A DNA stretch of 60,000 bases, from assembly GCA_030704615.1 (NCBI GenBank), contig CM060733.1:33792001-33852000 (forward strand), written 5' to 3'. A model generated the notes under the pieces. The model was not told where the DNA came from and searched no databases. It saw only the letters and a list, made by a program, of their open reading frames with translations. Of the stretch, positions 48,801-59,971 are shown piece by piece. The stretch's first letter is position 1. The number at the start of each line of letters is the position of its first letter. A program made the translations under genes and the position numbers. Source of the stretch: Takakia lepidozioides (Eukaryota > Streptophyta > Takakiopsida > Takakiales > Takakiaceae).

Positions 48801-49811
48801 ATTCTTCTTAAGTACTTCTGAATGTAATGTTTTCTCAACTTTCCAAGTTCAACTCTCCTGCTGGAGTCCAATCCAACCTTTTCTTTGGAAATGATTTAAC
48901 ATTGCTCAAAGGCGCAGTTGGCCACCAGCACTCTAGCTTTAATACTGTTCCAAGTGAGAGCACTCCCCACAATGTCGTCTGTTAATCAATAAGTCTCTAA
49001 ATGGTAAAAGGAAGCTTAGGAACTCATATGAGCCCACATTACCAGATGAAGGATTATACTAGCTGCGCACAAGGTGAAGTAAAGAAAAATCGCGGTTTGG
49101 TTTTCAATCTTCCAGTATCCAAGAGAAGCCAACCGCAAGGAATGTTCTGATCTAATGCAGAATGCCAATACTTAGATTTTCAGAAAGGAGGAGGTATGGG
49201 GAATAAACCGAGCAATCACATTGGACAAAACTGGGCCCTAATCAATACCCATCAAGGAAAAATATGTACTCTGGCAACCATCCATCTTTGCCTTCCCTGC
49301 CTTCATTTATCCATCAGCCTGACACACAAATCTGTGCAACAAGTACCAATATGTACTGAGTGTTACCAATGATGATCATGTAGACAATAAGAACGCCGAA
49401 ATTATTGATGATGATGCAGAGCTGGAGCACCATGCGGCCCACCTCGCCGAATGCGTCAGCCATCAACCCACCATAGGATCGGGCCTTGCATGGTCTCGAA
49501 TACCTCAAAAGAATCTGGATGGAATTTTCACTGAGGAAGCCAATGACCACGATTGTAAGTAGACCTAGGGGCAAACCAAGCAACTTCATGGTGGCCGGTA
49601 AGGCCATGATGCCGGCACCCACGATGGTTGTCGACAGATTGAACACTGCACTCGGCACGGACGCCCCATGGTAATCCTCGTAGGCTTCTTCCAAATCCTG
49701 CCGCTTGGTCGGTAGCAGGGGCGTTCGATCATTCTGCGTTTCTGGTGACTCCAAACTACCTGAGGGCACCTGGTGTAGTTGCTCGTGCAGAGGCTCCAGC
49801 ACTGCTGCCAT
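45889..49811 (-). CDS. AVT6: AVT6-type amino-acid transporter (SLC38/AAAP family)
   Basis: AVT6 proteins are vacuolar/endomembrane amino-acid exporters of the AAAP superfamily, with about 11 membrane helices. Five minus-strand exons: 49811-49367, 48517-48362, 47782-47579, 46717-46237 and 46039-45889. They total 1,437 bp, 478 residues, with GT-AG junctions and consistent phase. Exon 1 has an acidic N-tail with the dileucine-like RTPLLP, then helix 1 (VFNLSTTIVGAGIMALPATM), RSYGGLMADAFGE and NNFGVLIVYMIIIG. Exon 2 encodes TWWNHRVVVLFATTFFILLP. Exon 3 DSLKWTSALSVALAVVF and MPRLTPDV. Exon 4 HPIANELEGP, SSIYLCTAFFGYLLFGD, LSNFDVDLGVPY and FQFTGATATVCLGFIFPA. Exon 5 is the last helix and tail. Length and motifs equal the plant AVT6 group. 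Exon 3 could be read open further upstream (VESGMLAGIGT), but only the acceptor at 47783 keeps phase. Confidence 0.94.
48298..48321. repeat. (GA)n microsatellite
   Basis: About 12 GA units in intron 2 of the AVT6-like gene. Confidence 0.9.
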
Positions 49812-50849
49812 CCCTACCCCAAGGCTAAGATTGCTCTTTTGCGTCTGATCCGGCTTATGGGTTGTGCATGTTTCTGCCCTTGTCTGTTCGCTTGCGTCTA
49901 ATCTGGGTTATGGGTTGCGTGTAGAGAGACAACAAGACGTCCCCTGTGGAGAAAGAAGCTGTTGCAAAGAGAAAGGAAACGAGGGACACAGAGCAGATCT
50001 TAATAGAGAGGTGCCGTATCTCGTCCCACAAAACAAAAAGTAAAAGCACTCTTTTTCCACCTGCCACTCACAGTCCTCTCTTACCCCACCCACCCCACTT
50101 ACTTACGGCTCCTCCACTGATTTTATTGAAGGTTTGCAGCCATGGCGGTGCAAACTGAGGAGACAAGTGCCAGGAGAGCAGCTAGTCGTATGAGAGCTCA
50201 GATCCTTCTCCTCATACGAGCACCTCGTGAGGAAAATCCTAGAGATTCTGCCATATTTTGACCCACCATACCTTCCAGCTTCTTTGGAACTGCCACCTCT
50301 ATTTGCACTGATGCAATTCGTCCATGCTAAGTATTGCTGTTTTTGGTTGGGACCCACCCAAATTGGTGGATTCCATTTCCACGAGATTCTCTCACAAAAC
50401 CTGCTGATTGACACGTTTTTTGAATATTTTTGGAAGGAAGGAAGGAAAGAGAAGGGGACAGCACTGTTCACGAAGCAGACATGTGCTACGTAGTGTGAAT
50501 GACTGGCAAGCGGCACGCCATTGACACACGATTGTGTCAACGTCACACACCACCGCATGCTTGTCCATTTATATCATCCCATATTTGGCGAATTCATCCA
50601 CTATTTATTTATTTTTTGGAGAATTTTGGCGATTTCATCCATGAAAAAACGGGGAATTTATGACAGAAATTCCGTTTTTATTAAAGGTCGAAAACTGGCG
50701 ATAAATCGCCAATAAACAGACACGCTTCTATCCAACTACATACTACCATTTTTGTTTTGTTTTTGAGAACAAGGGGACATTTTAATTTGACTAATAGATG
50801 TCCCATTCATTTAAAAAATAGTCATGAAAAACTAAAATATGTGTTCATT
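49812..50849. other. AVT6-like upstream region
   Basis: 5' leader and presumed promoter of the AVT6-like gene. A minus-strand frame at 50103-50558 has no similarity that I can see. Pyrimidine-rich segments are present; no TATA box could be assigned. Confidence 0.35.
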
Positions 50850-52443
50850 TTAACCCTTAACTTCCTGCATGGTTCATTTTTTGACACCTAACAATTACTA
50901 CCCATGCTCAGTAAAATGAGGCTAACTACCTATCAGAAATCATCCAGAAAAATGGACCTTACACATAGGTACGCACCAATGTTGGGCGGTTATTTAATCT
51001 CGTCTCTAGTAACAGTTGGTTATCTATCCGGTTATATATATATATAACCGCAGGAGATGAAAATTTGAAATAACCGATCCCGTTAGGAACCGACAGAGTG
51101 TAGGCATACAAATAACCGGTCCCAATAGTAACCGGCAGAGACCAAAATTTTAAAAATTGATGTAGACAACCAGTTGGGTATTTTTTAAGTGCACGGTTAT
51201 GAAAAATTAAAATTAAAAAATGAGTGGTCTAATATATGAATATATATATGGGGTCTAATAACCTAAGGTTATGAGTGGTGGTTCTCAGGTGTGAGTCCTT
51301 GGCTAAATTTGTGAATGAGCTTGCCAGGCTTCATATTTTGAAGCACATTGAAACATTATGATGGGACATTGTATTTTGAAATCCCCATTGATGAGCCCCA
51401 TTCATTTAGTAATTTTAGATGCATGTGTATATCTAAAATATATCTACAGGCCTGCTCTATTGTACTAATGCAGGCTTGAAAATATATTTATGATTGATAC
51501 AAATTTCAGCTATAATTCTATATTACTTTTTAAGTAAATAAATAAATATACATAACCAGTTGTATAACCCTCAGTTATAGCAAAAATGTAACCGGATTTA
51601 TGGATACCCGGCCAAAAACACATGTCACTCTTAACCGCAACCGGAAGGTTATTAGAAAGTCAACAAACTGAAAGAACCGGCCTACTAGGTTATTTCAATA
51701 TTGAGTTCCAATGTAACCGCAATCTGAAAAATATAAATAACCGCCCAACACTGGTACGCACCTGGCGCCTGCATGCACTGAACTTGTTTCACCGTCAAAT
51801 ACGGTAGAGTATATGGTTTTAGAGAGGACGGATTATTTGTTTCTGTTTTTGAAAACATGGTTTTTTAGCCTTGACCAACTAATTTGAGAGGCTTTTAGAT
51901 TTTTGTGGAGTGTTTATTTTATTCCACAGATTCCTAATCTTTGGTAGGAATGCCATGTCCATGCAAAAAATGAGGGGCAAAAGTCAGGTTTAGTATGGGG
52001 GTGCTTTGTATGTGTTTATGGGGGGGTTCAAATTACCTTCATTACAAAGATTTGGCCTCCACAAGATGTTATGAAATATTGCTCAAATTCAAAATCCAGT
52101 GACTCTCTTCATACCTACACCTTGGTCCAAATTATGCCCACATCCAATGGTAGAAATTGACCCCCCAAGTGGCCTGAAATGTTGTCCAATCATCATTGGC
52201 CATGTACAAATCAACTCTGCGCGGCCTCCCTCCATGCAAGAGCATTTCTGACCCGCTGGGTTTTGCAAATTTGTGGACATGGAAGACTTTCTCCAAATGG
52301 CATGCTGCCAATTGGAGATGATTTGCCATGTTGTTAGGTCATTTATTGCTGAAGAAACGACCTAAAAATATTAAGATCTATAAAAGTTACGTTAATATGT
52401 TTTATGAAACCCGAAACGGGTTTCATAGGAAGTTAAGGGTTAA
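50850..52443. mobile_element. TTAA-type (piggyBac-like) non-autonomous element B
   Basis: TTAA at 50850-50853 and 52440-52443 flank inverted termini CCCTTAACTTCCT. Without the nested hAT-like element (50969-51761) the core is about 800 bp and non-coding. Next to the right end is the palindromic AAACCCGAAACGGGTTT. Confidence 0.8.
50969..51761. mobile_element. non-autonomous hAT-like element, 777 bp, nested in element B
   Basis: Inverted termini CAATGTTGGGCGGTTATTTA (from 50977) and, reversed, CAGTGTTGGGCGGTTATTTA (ending 51753): one mismatch in 20. Perfect 8-bp target duplication GTACGCAC at 50969-50976 and 51754-51761. The interior has many TAACCGG-type words and a palindromic 'ggttatatatatatataacc' at about 51031. 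No transposase frame, so it depends on an enzyme supplied elsewhere. Confidence 0.93.
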
Positions 52444-53005
52444 GTTACCAGTCATTTTGTGTTTGTTTAATGATGTTGCGTCGCTTTATGGTTTGTGTGG
52501 AAGGGTTATTTTTCCCTGTCACCTTTTAATTTGATCAACAAGGCGTCCGTCCCCTTTTATTATTTTAACTAAAAAGTCCTTCAAATAAAAATTCCTCCAA
52601 CTGGAAAAGAAAAGTTTATATTAAAGTTTGTTGGTCCTGCCCTTCACGTAGGGACTATGCATGAACTTGGAGTGCTACTTGACGTGGGTTGTTCCGTATT
52701 GAAACTTCTTGGGAACATATAGTTTGATTAAGATTCCCGTTTATTATTGGTTTTCTGTTCTTTATATACATTTGTTCTTGTATTTCGAAGAATGACATCT
52801 TAAATCATGGCTTATAAAAAAGATTGAAGTTGTAACACGTTGGAGAGTAAAATCATATAGATACAAAATCTTTATCCACGGGGTACATGTTCTCCTCGAT
52901 GCAACGTCGAAATCGAGTAAACCCAAATGCATCGTGGAAGTAATTTGGAGGTGCATAAAAATCACGTCGAATGAACACAGCACAACCAATGTCACATTAA
53001 ATTCT

Positions 53006-53039
<34 letters not shown>

Positions 53040-55089
53040 GTTGTTGTAGATATAGGGCCCACCCCTGAAAGGGGTTGTAGCCGCAAGGAGAAATGGCTCC
53101 TAGTTACGCCAGCTCTAACCGGGGTCTTCTCTCTCTTGTTGTAGACCCTTTACACCCTCCTCTTCATTGTAGCACTGTTGGATAGGGATCCCTGAACCCT
53201 CCCGTTGCATAGCTGTCGCAAGACATCTCTCTTGCACTCTATCTTGGCTATGCCTCTCTCTTGCTAACTCTCTTATCTAACTGCCACCAGCCAATGCCTC
53301 CAACTCCCCCACCCTCACACCCTGTAGCGTCATGACATTCTAGAAGATTTGTCACGTTAGCACTTGCATGCAGCCGCCATATGCAATTGTCACTTTTTAC
53401 TAGGCATGCAACAGCCATGTGGGGCCCGCATGCAATAGCCACCCTTTGGAGCGAAGTCGGAGAGCCCTCTTAGAAGTCCACCATGCTTTGGCTGTTTTGA
53501 TTTTTTGAACGACTTGGGGTACATTTGTTTCATAGAGACTTACTGGTACAATCGTCCGTGGGTACGAATGCCTTTGGAGGATCTGTTGTCCCAACCCTAA
53601 GACCCTACCTCTACAAACAACATAGTATATGCAATTAAGATAGTGACATTTCATTAGAGAGAACCCAATCTCGCTTGTCATGTCCAGAGCTACCATCCCC
53701 TCTTCATGCTCTTCCCATTCTCTCCTCCCATGACCCATTATTCAAAGGGGTTACTTGAGGATGTCAAATGAAATGATTTCATCATCTAGTGTTTTGCTAC
53801 ATTCTTATTCAAGAGATTATCCTAAGGTGTTACAATATATCCTAGACCTTATCATCTTAAAGGCCACAAACCGAAGACCGAGAAGTATTTGCTGGATTCT
53901 TGGTGGCAACATCTAGATCACTTAATGGAGGTACCAATTGCCTACCAAGACTGAAGGCAGGTAGGTGTAATGAATTTACAGATTGTCAAGAGAATTAGCT
54001 TGCATGATACTACACTTGGTAAAGTTCACGTAAACAAAGACTTGATAGGGTAGTCTATGATATACCCTCGAGGTCATAGTCCCTGTTCACTACAAATTGC
54101 CTGGATCCACTACAAGTATATCCGAAGCATAGCTAACGATTTCTAAGGACTCATGCTCAAGCAACAAAATCTAATTACAAGATGACATTGATAATAAACA
54201 AGAAGAATAAAATACACAAATGAACAATGAGAGAGGAAGTAAAAGGGGTGGAATACCTGATCCTTGGACATTATGCTACTCATGAAACCGGAAAACACGG
54301 TGCAAGCTTGGTTTAACGAAGCTTGGCAATTCATTAGTGCCCCCAAAGTGCCTGGGTCTCCCACCCAACACAGTTCACCACCGGGCTCATTAGGACCCTC
54401 CAATCCCACATTTGTTTCAACTTCAACTCTTACAGCAGAAGTTAAAACATCCATATTACACACCTAAATCACCGACCCTGCTCCAATATACCTCACGTTA
54501 GTACACACATGCATTATTTAAACCTCACCTACTGCCACTTTTTTGCGCAAATGGCACAAAAATCTAACCCAAGCATTAAGAACCTTAAAGACAAAACTAA
54601 CGGCACCCCTCTCCCAAAAAAATATCTACAAGCGCCATATCCATCCATCTTCCCTACCTTATCATAAACATCAATTCACATTAGTGCATACTCCATCAAA
54701 AATAGCTGCCGCCAGAGTCATTGTCCCAACATTCGATACAAGAGCTCCAGCTCAGCCAACAAAATCACACATGCATCATACACATCACCGAAGGCCACTC
54801 ATCTGGATAACTTATAATGAGTCACCCCTCTATATTGCAACTCCAAAAACTTCTACATGCAACTCAACACCAATAACTTGGAAATCGTGCTTGAACCAAT
54901 CACTCCACCACCAGGCTTTTCAAACGATCACAATGTCGGAGTCGTAGTCCTTGGCATTCAAGAACAACATGGATGCACTCCTACTTAGTGACTCGCTCCC
55001 CAAGGATACCGCGCAATCTCTGTCAGCCAAGTGCAAGATCACCTTATGTTTGTGAGTGCAAAGTGTAAGGATTAGTTTTGCACTTGTAT
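52444..55089. other. intergenic, no supported gene
   Basis: About 2.6 kb with only unrecognised short frames. A (TG)n microsatellite interrupts it at 53006. I found no element termini and no exon with good splice context. Confidence 0.4.
53006..53032. repeat. (TG)n microsatellite
   Basis: About 13 TG units followed by a short TA run. Confidence 0.92.
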
Positions 55090-55110
55090 GTGCCCATTAC
55101 CACTGGGCTA
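55090..55110 (-). repeat. SINE head fragment, opposite orientation
   Basis: On the minus strand this is TAGCCCAGTGGTAATGGGCA, the box A head of the SINE family, cut off after about 20 bp. It faces the full SINE that starts at 55140. Confidence 0.55.
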
Positions 55111-55139
55111 CATGCTGGTTGTTGTACTTTAGCGACATC

Positions 55140-55286
55140 TAGCCCAGTGGTAAGGGCAAAAACCGCTTCACAAGTAAGTGGTTGTGGGTTCAACCCAGAT
55201 GTTGGATGTCATAAAGGTGTCCACCTTCCACCGAAAGGCACTAGCACTTTGGGGTCAAGTGACACCATAATTTACGCTGCTTCGGC
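55140..55286 (+). repeat. tRNA-derived SINE, best copy
   Basis: Box A TAGCCCAGTGGTAAGGGC at the start, box B 'ggttgtgggttcaaccc' about 38 bp later, then a body of about 85 bp containing 'ggtgtccaccttcc' and ending 'gtgacaccataatttacgct'. The other copies in this window share body and tail. No long poly(A) is seen. Confidence 0.8.
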
Positions 55287-55955
55287 AATGCGTCCACATT
55301 TATTTGTACTTAGCAAAGTAGAATGGGGCTTTGTTATGTAGCTTAAATTTTGTAGATACTTACTTGGAGCTACAGGGTGCTATCTGCACTAATTTTTAGG
55401 GTTTGGATGGTCAGAGTAAGTACTTGACAATCAAGAATTTTCAACTAGTGTTGTGCAATATTGATAACATGGCTCTTTATGGCTGTGATCTTTAGCATGC
55501 AGTCCCTTGAACATCCCCACTCTGGTGAAATCTTTACGACGCTCTCAACGTAAGAAGAGTTCCTGAGCATGCCATCCCAGCTTCTGCAAAGTTTTCCCAT
55601 ACAATGTCCCCACTGAACACACAGGCTCGAGCAACGAAAACGTGAGGGGTAGGGGAAATCCAGAGCTTCCTTTAATGCTGGCCCGCACTATAAGCAACAG
55701 CACGATTAGATATTTAAGTTACAAAATGAAGGGTTTGAGAAGGCTCCAAGGCGTTCCGTGATAGAAAGACTACAACAGCAGTATCCACGTAGTCTAGTTT
55801 CTAATGCTCTCGAAGCGAGTCTGGTTGTAAACTTCGTACAACTGTGGTAGGAGGATGGCCTTTGAGCTATCAGTATATCAACTACTAGGAATGAATAAAT
55901 TGTCTTAGTAAGCATCGTCCAGATCTTGGATGGATATGTAGGAAGTTTGTGATGG
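55287..55955. other. 3' flank of the LFS-like gene
   Basis: Should hold the 3' UTR of the minus-strand LFS-like gene. The 90-codon minus frame at 55706-55978 overlaps its stop region in another frame and is probably chance. Confidence 0.35.
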
Positions 55956-56718
55956 TTAGTGAGAGGCCGCAGTTTCAAGGTGCTTGAGATTTGCCCTATA
56001 GAAGTTGCTCATGAAAGTGGTTAGCTCCTCGTAAGTGGCGTTAGCGACTGGATTCACCTCGTATGACCAGTTCACCAGTGTGTTGCCTTCCCCTCCGTCT
56101 CGCATCTGTACACAGCATGTCGTTAAAGGGAAGGAGACTAGTTGAATATCTTCTACATTTACAGCATTTTAGTAGAAATACTACCGACAAGGTAGCTCAG
56201 TAGATGGAGCACAGAGCACACAAGCATACAGTGGAATTTATTCTACCTGCAGATGCATTCGTGATAATGTTAATCATAACTTCCAGGGGAAACGAAAAGC
56301 ATCTGTAACATATGCTATGAATGACAGACCTTCATAGAACCATTCAACAATTCGCCAAAAACTTGAAGTTAAGAGGAGGTTAAGAGGAGTCTGAAATTAC
56401 CTCGACATGGGAAATGTAGCCATGCAAACCCTGTTCGAACGCAAAGTGGTTATCCTCCATGGCGTATGACATGCAATGCCTCTCATTGTCGATGGTCAGC
56501 AGCCTTTCATACACCCAAAACTCTTGACTTTCAGCGAAGCGCAACAACCCTGGGCGACCATCCTCACCTCTCACCTTCTCACATTTAGTTACCCCTGGAG
56601 CCCACTTCTTTAAGCCGCAAAAATCAGACTGTATGGCCCATACTCTACTAAGGGGAGCAGCAAGATATTCCTGGACCGAGCCACGCCACTTGGCAGGTGG
56701 AGAAACCAACTCTGCCAT
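55956..56718 (-). CDS. lachrymatory-factor-synthase-like START/Bet v 1 protein
   Basis: A small protein of the polyketide cyclase/dehydrase and lipid-transport (START/Bet v 1) superfamily, closest by eye to plant lachrymatory-factor-synthase-like proteins. Such proteins bind small hydrophobic ligands; the ligand here is unknown. Two minus-strand exons, 56718-56401 and 56105-55956, GT-AG, phase 0; 468 bp, 155 residues. Exon 1: WRGSVQEYLAAPLSRVWAIQ, DFCGLKKWAPGVTKCEKVRG, GRPGLLRF, VYERLLTIDNERHCMSYAME. Exon 2: NTLVNWSYEVNPVAN, then the C-terminal amphipathic helix YEELTTFMSNFYRANLKHLE. Length matches the family. The gate signatures of PYR/PYL abscisic-acid receptors are not seen, so a hormone-receptor call is not supported. 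Confidence 0.88.
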
Positions 56719-57698
56719 TGCTTAAATTCCTGCAAAGCTCCTTGCTTGTTTGCACTCGGACAAGATTATAACAGTCGAACAGCTCAGAATATGTAGCTGC
56801 GATACCCAGCACAGGATATGAATCTGAAATTAGAGTTGGTGCAATTTGTACGCAAAACAATGGCCTTACTTATAGTCTATGAATAATTTCTCCACAATAA
56901 CAGAAAGTCCTGGAGAAGCGAAGCCGAGATTGCAAACATCTGCTGCTGAAGGCCAGTGGCATCGCACGATGGACGAGACAAGAGACAAGACGATGGTGAA
57001 GCAGAAAGGGGAAAATAAACAACTTCTGAGGCAAAGGAGGCGAGTCAACCTGACGTCATTGACACTAGCAGTGCGCTAGATGTGGACCAACCCAGGATTG
57101 ACTGTGCACAGTCTAGTTTTGGGTGTGGGGTCCTTCCACAGAAAATCCATGAGATCTGCCTCTGTATGTACTATGTACCATCCAGCCTTTGACCCAAAAA
57201 CGCATGCAATTTTGACCTTGGATTCCGCCTCGCTCCTTCCGTCGCTGCTTCCCCACCAAGACAAGACGGAGAGACAATACTTAAGGGGACCAAAATATCT
57301 CCTCTCTACACAATGTCCCAATAAGTTTACCATATGTGAGGCCTAAATGTGAGCCTGGTCTCTGCCCTAGCGAGGAATCCTCTGCAATTTCCTTAGAAAC
57401 GGAAGTTTCTAAGGAAATTCTGGCATGTCAGATCAAGCTCTGTACGCTTGGAAATGGGTCCCGCTGTTGGTGACAGGACCACAGGACCACATTCATTAGA
57501 GGGAAGATAATAGGAATGAGGTAAGAACTAAGAACTTAATGCACTCCTGCCACCTTGATACAATTTTTATTTTTATTTATCTATTTAAATAAAGAAGAAC
57601 GGAGGCCTCTTAGCTTTATATATTAGGACATAGAACGTCAGAGAAGTACAAGAGGAAAAAATAACCTCTACCAGGAAGACAATGCTTCGTGACCAAGT
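56719..57698. other. LFS-like upstream region
   Basis: Presumed promoter and leader. A minus frame at 57076-57333 (85 codons) has no neighbours and no recognised motif. Confidence 0.35.
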
Positions 57699-58357
57699 TT
57701 AACCCTTAAACGCCCAGTAGCCCGTTTCGGGCTTTTGGGTTTAAGAAAATCTGAATAACTTTTTGCATTCTCCATGGAATTGTGTGAAAAAAAAATATAG
57801 TGTTCTTGGGCACCTGGCACACCAAGATTCATTGCCCGATTGCCTCGGATCTGCCAAGTTGCAAAGAGGTCTCATCACGCAAAGGGGGGTTTCACGATTT
57901 TATAAAGGTAATTCTAGTTGTTTCATTCTTCACACGTGTGTGAGAGAGGGAGAGAAACATGGGATTTTCCCATGTTTGACCAAGTGGCAACATCACATGC
58001 ATTGACCAAATTGGATACTTTTTGGCTTGTTGGATGAGGGATCTCAAGAGGATGAAACCCTGCTAATTTCGCCTCAATCCCATTTGATCCCGTCACTCAA
58101 ATCTTAAAAAATTACCAAAAATGGATATGTTTCTCAAAAGGGCTCCATTAATGGGGCCCACATTCAACGGTGGCATTTTGTGGATCTGGGGCTGATTGGC
58201 CTCAAATTCGGCAGGTGGATGCAGGAGGAAGGTATGCACCTAATGTGCGGTCAAGTTCTTTAAAAAGTTAATTTTCTGAAAGATACACCTTTTTTTCACT
58301 TAAGGGGTCATGTTTTCTGAAAAAGTCAAACTATGGCACTGGGCGTTTAAGGGTTAA
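57699..58357. mobile_element. TTAA-type (piggyBac-like) non-autonomous element C
   Basis: TTAA at 57699-57702 and 58354-58357 flank perfect 16-bp inverted termini CCCTTAAACGCCCAGT. Core 651 bp, no transposase. Directly inside the left terminus is the palindromic AGCCCGTTTCGGGCT. The right end abuts the 3' region of the LINE to the right. Confidence 0.85.
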
Positions 58358-58773
58358 GAGAAGGGGGAGAAGAGAGGTCTTAGATCAAGGATAATCCAAA
58401 AACCAGGAGCCATAAACCAGTAAGAGTAGAGCCTGACAGCAGTGCCCCCAACCATCAAGATGCTTGAAGAGCCCTAGTGTGAGGCCCTCCCTTGGCCACT
58501 ACAAAACTGGAGAGCAGCTGAGCAGCTGGGCAAGGCCCAAACATCTCCTTATATCTACTATGCAGCAGCGTCAAGCAAAACCATGAGAACAACGAGGAAA
58601 TACCACAGAGAGCCACTCAGCAGACCTGCTGACCAATTTAGGCTACCAAAAGAGAGCGCCTTCGCTTTGCCCATCTTAAAAGATTTACGGTGCCTCCAAT
58701 TGACTTCTGGCTCATCCCCACCAAGGGGGGAGCGCATGGAGCTAAGAGACTCCTCCGGGAAGTTGTCATTCCA

Positions 58774-59295
58774 TTAAACCCTCGATTCTGATAATTTGGT
58801 GCAGATCTTTCCTTGTTTGCCCCAAGATTGATCAAACTCTTGGAGGAGTTTATTACGCCTCCTCTCCCCACATCTGGAAAGAGCTGAACCCAGCACACCG
58901 CAAGCTTTCCGAGCCTCAGTCATGATGTCTGAATGAGTCATAAACAGTACAGACCTTACTGAGAACGGCTTACCTGAAAAAATCAGATCACATCTGGCCT
59001 TCCACACCCAAACCGGACATTTGGACCACAAATGACTTCCCTGAAAATTTAAAAGCAAAACAGCTATATCATTCCGAGGCACAAGGCTCCAAAGAGAGTA
59101 GAAAGTAGTCACAAAATGCCAAGCATGGCTGGCCCTTGGGCAAGAAACAAAGCAATGCTCCATGGATTCTGTATCTCCCCACGAATAAGAGGCACAGACT
59201 GGGGAAGAGTCAGGAAAGCAAGTTTTCAGAGGAAGGATCCGATTCACTAGAAACTTTGGCTGCACGGTCTTTACGCCAAACATCATTCCAAACAC
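58774..59295 (-). pseudogene. LINE 2 zf-RVT and tail
   Basis: 173-residue frame with PLKTCFPDSSPVCASYSWGD and MEHCFVSCPRASHAWHFVT, the zf-RVT region of plant LINEs, then WKARCDLIFSGKPF. It is out of frame with the upstream segment ending near 59210. Confidence 0.7.
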
Positions 59296-59971
59296 ATTTC
59301 CAAGTAGATGGGCAGGATTGCAGGTGTCTCCACTTCGCTGTCCATTTAAGATCCATGGAAACCATCGGATTTAGCATAGAGTAACCCAACTTTATAGTAT
59401 AAGCAAAAAAAAAAGATCTAAGCCTATCCTTCCACCTCCACTCCCCGGGGTCGAATTGTAACAAGGCCAAAGGAGCCTGCAAGAACCACAAGAAGAACGG
59501 ATTTGTATGACAACCATTATCAGCGGAAGGATTCGCAACACCTTTGGCCATGCAAATGACCCGAATTGCAAAGCAAGCATCCTCTAAGACCAGGGCAGGT
59601 CTTGGAGAGTGAAGAATGCCTGAGTCCAAAACCCGGAAACACCAACCAGAACGGGATAATGCAAAGAAGGCTGCTGTAGAAGAACCGTTATCAAAGGATA
59701 ACCAGGCTGGGAGACCCCTTCTGTTGGCCGGGAAGGATGCAAAAGAAACCCAAGAAGATGGGAGATTTGCAGTCACTACATCCCATCCAGCCCTGATTCT
59801 TCTACGAGAGAGGGAGTCTTCAGCCACCTCCGCATGGATAAGAGAACCATTTTCCCATAAATGGAAAAAACTAGAGATACCCACCGCATCCCAAGCAGCC
59901 CACCTGGCTGAGCACTTAATCAACGTCTCTGACTCTCGATTGCCATTCCCAAACAGCAGTTGTCTGAGCAC
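59210..59971 (-). pseudogene. LINE 2 post-RT region
   Basis: 253-residue frame open from near the window edge. It has tryptophan-rich text typical of the LINE segment between RT and the zinc-binding domain (SARWAAWDAVGISSFFHLWE, WKDRLRSFFFAYTIKLGYSM). The junction to the next frame lies in its last 25 residues, where the two frames overlap. Confidence 0.65.

Noticed and set aside
56401-56718. PYR/PYL abscisic-acid receptor
   Set aside because: The fold family fits, but the gate-loop signatures of the receptors are absent and the residues fit lachrymatory-factor-synthase-like proteins better.
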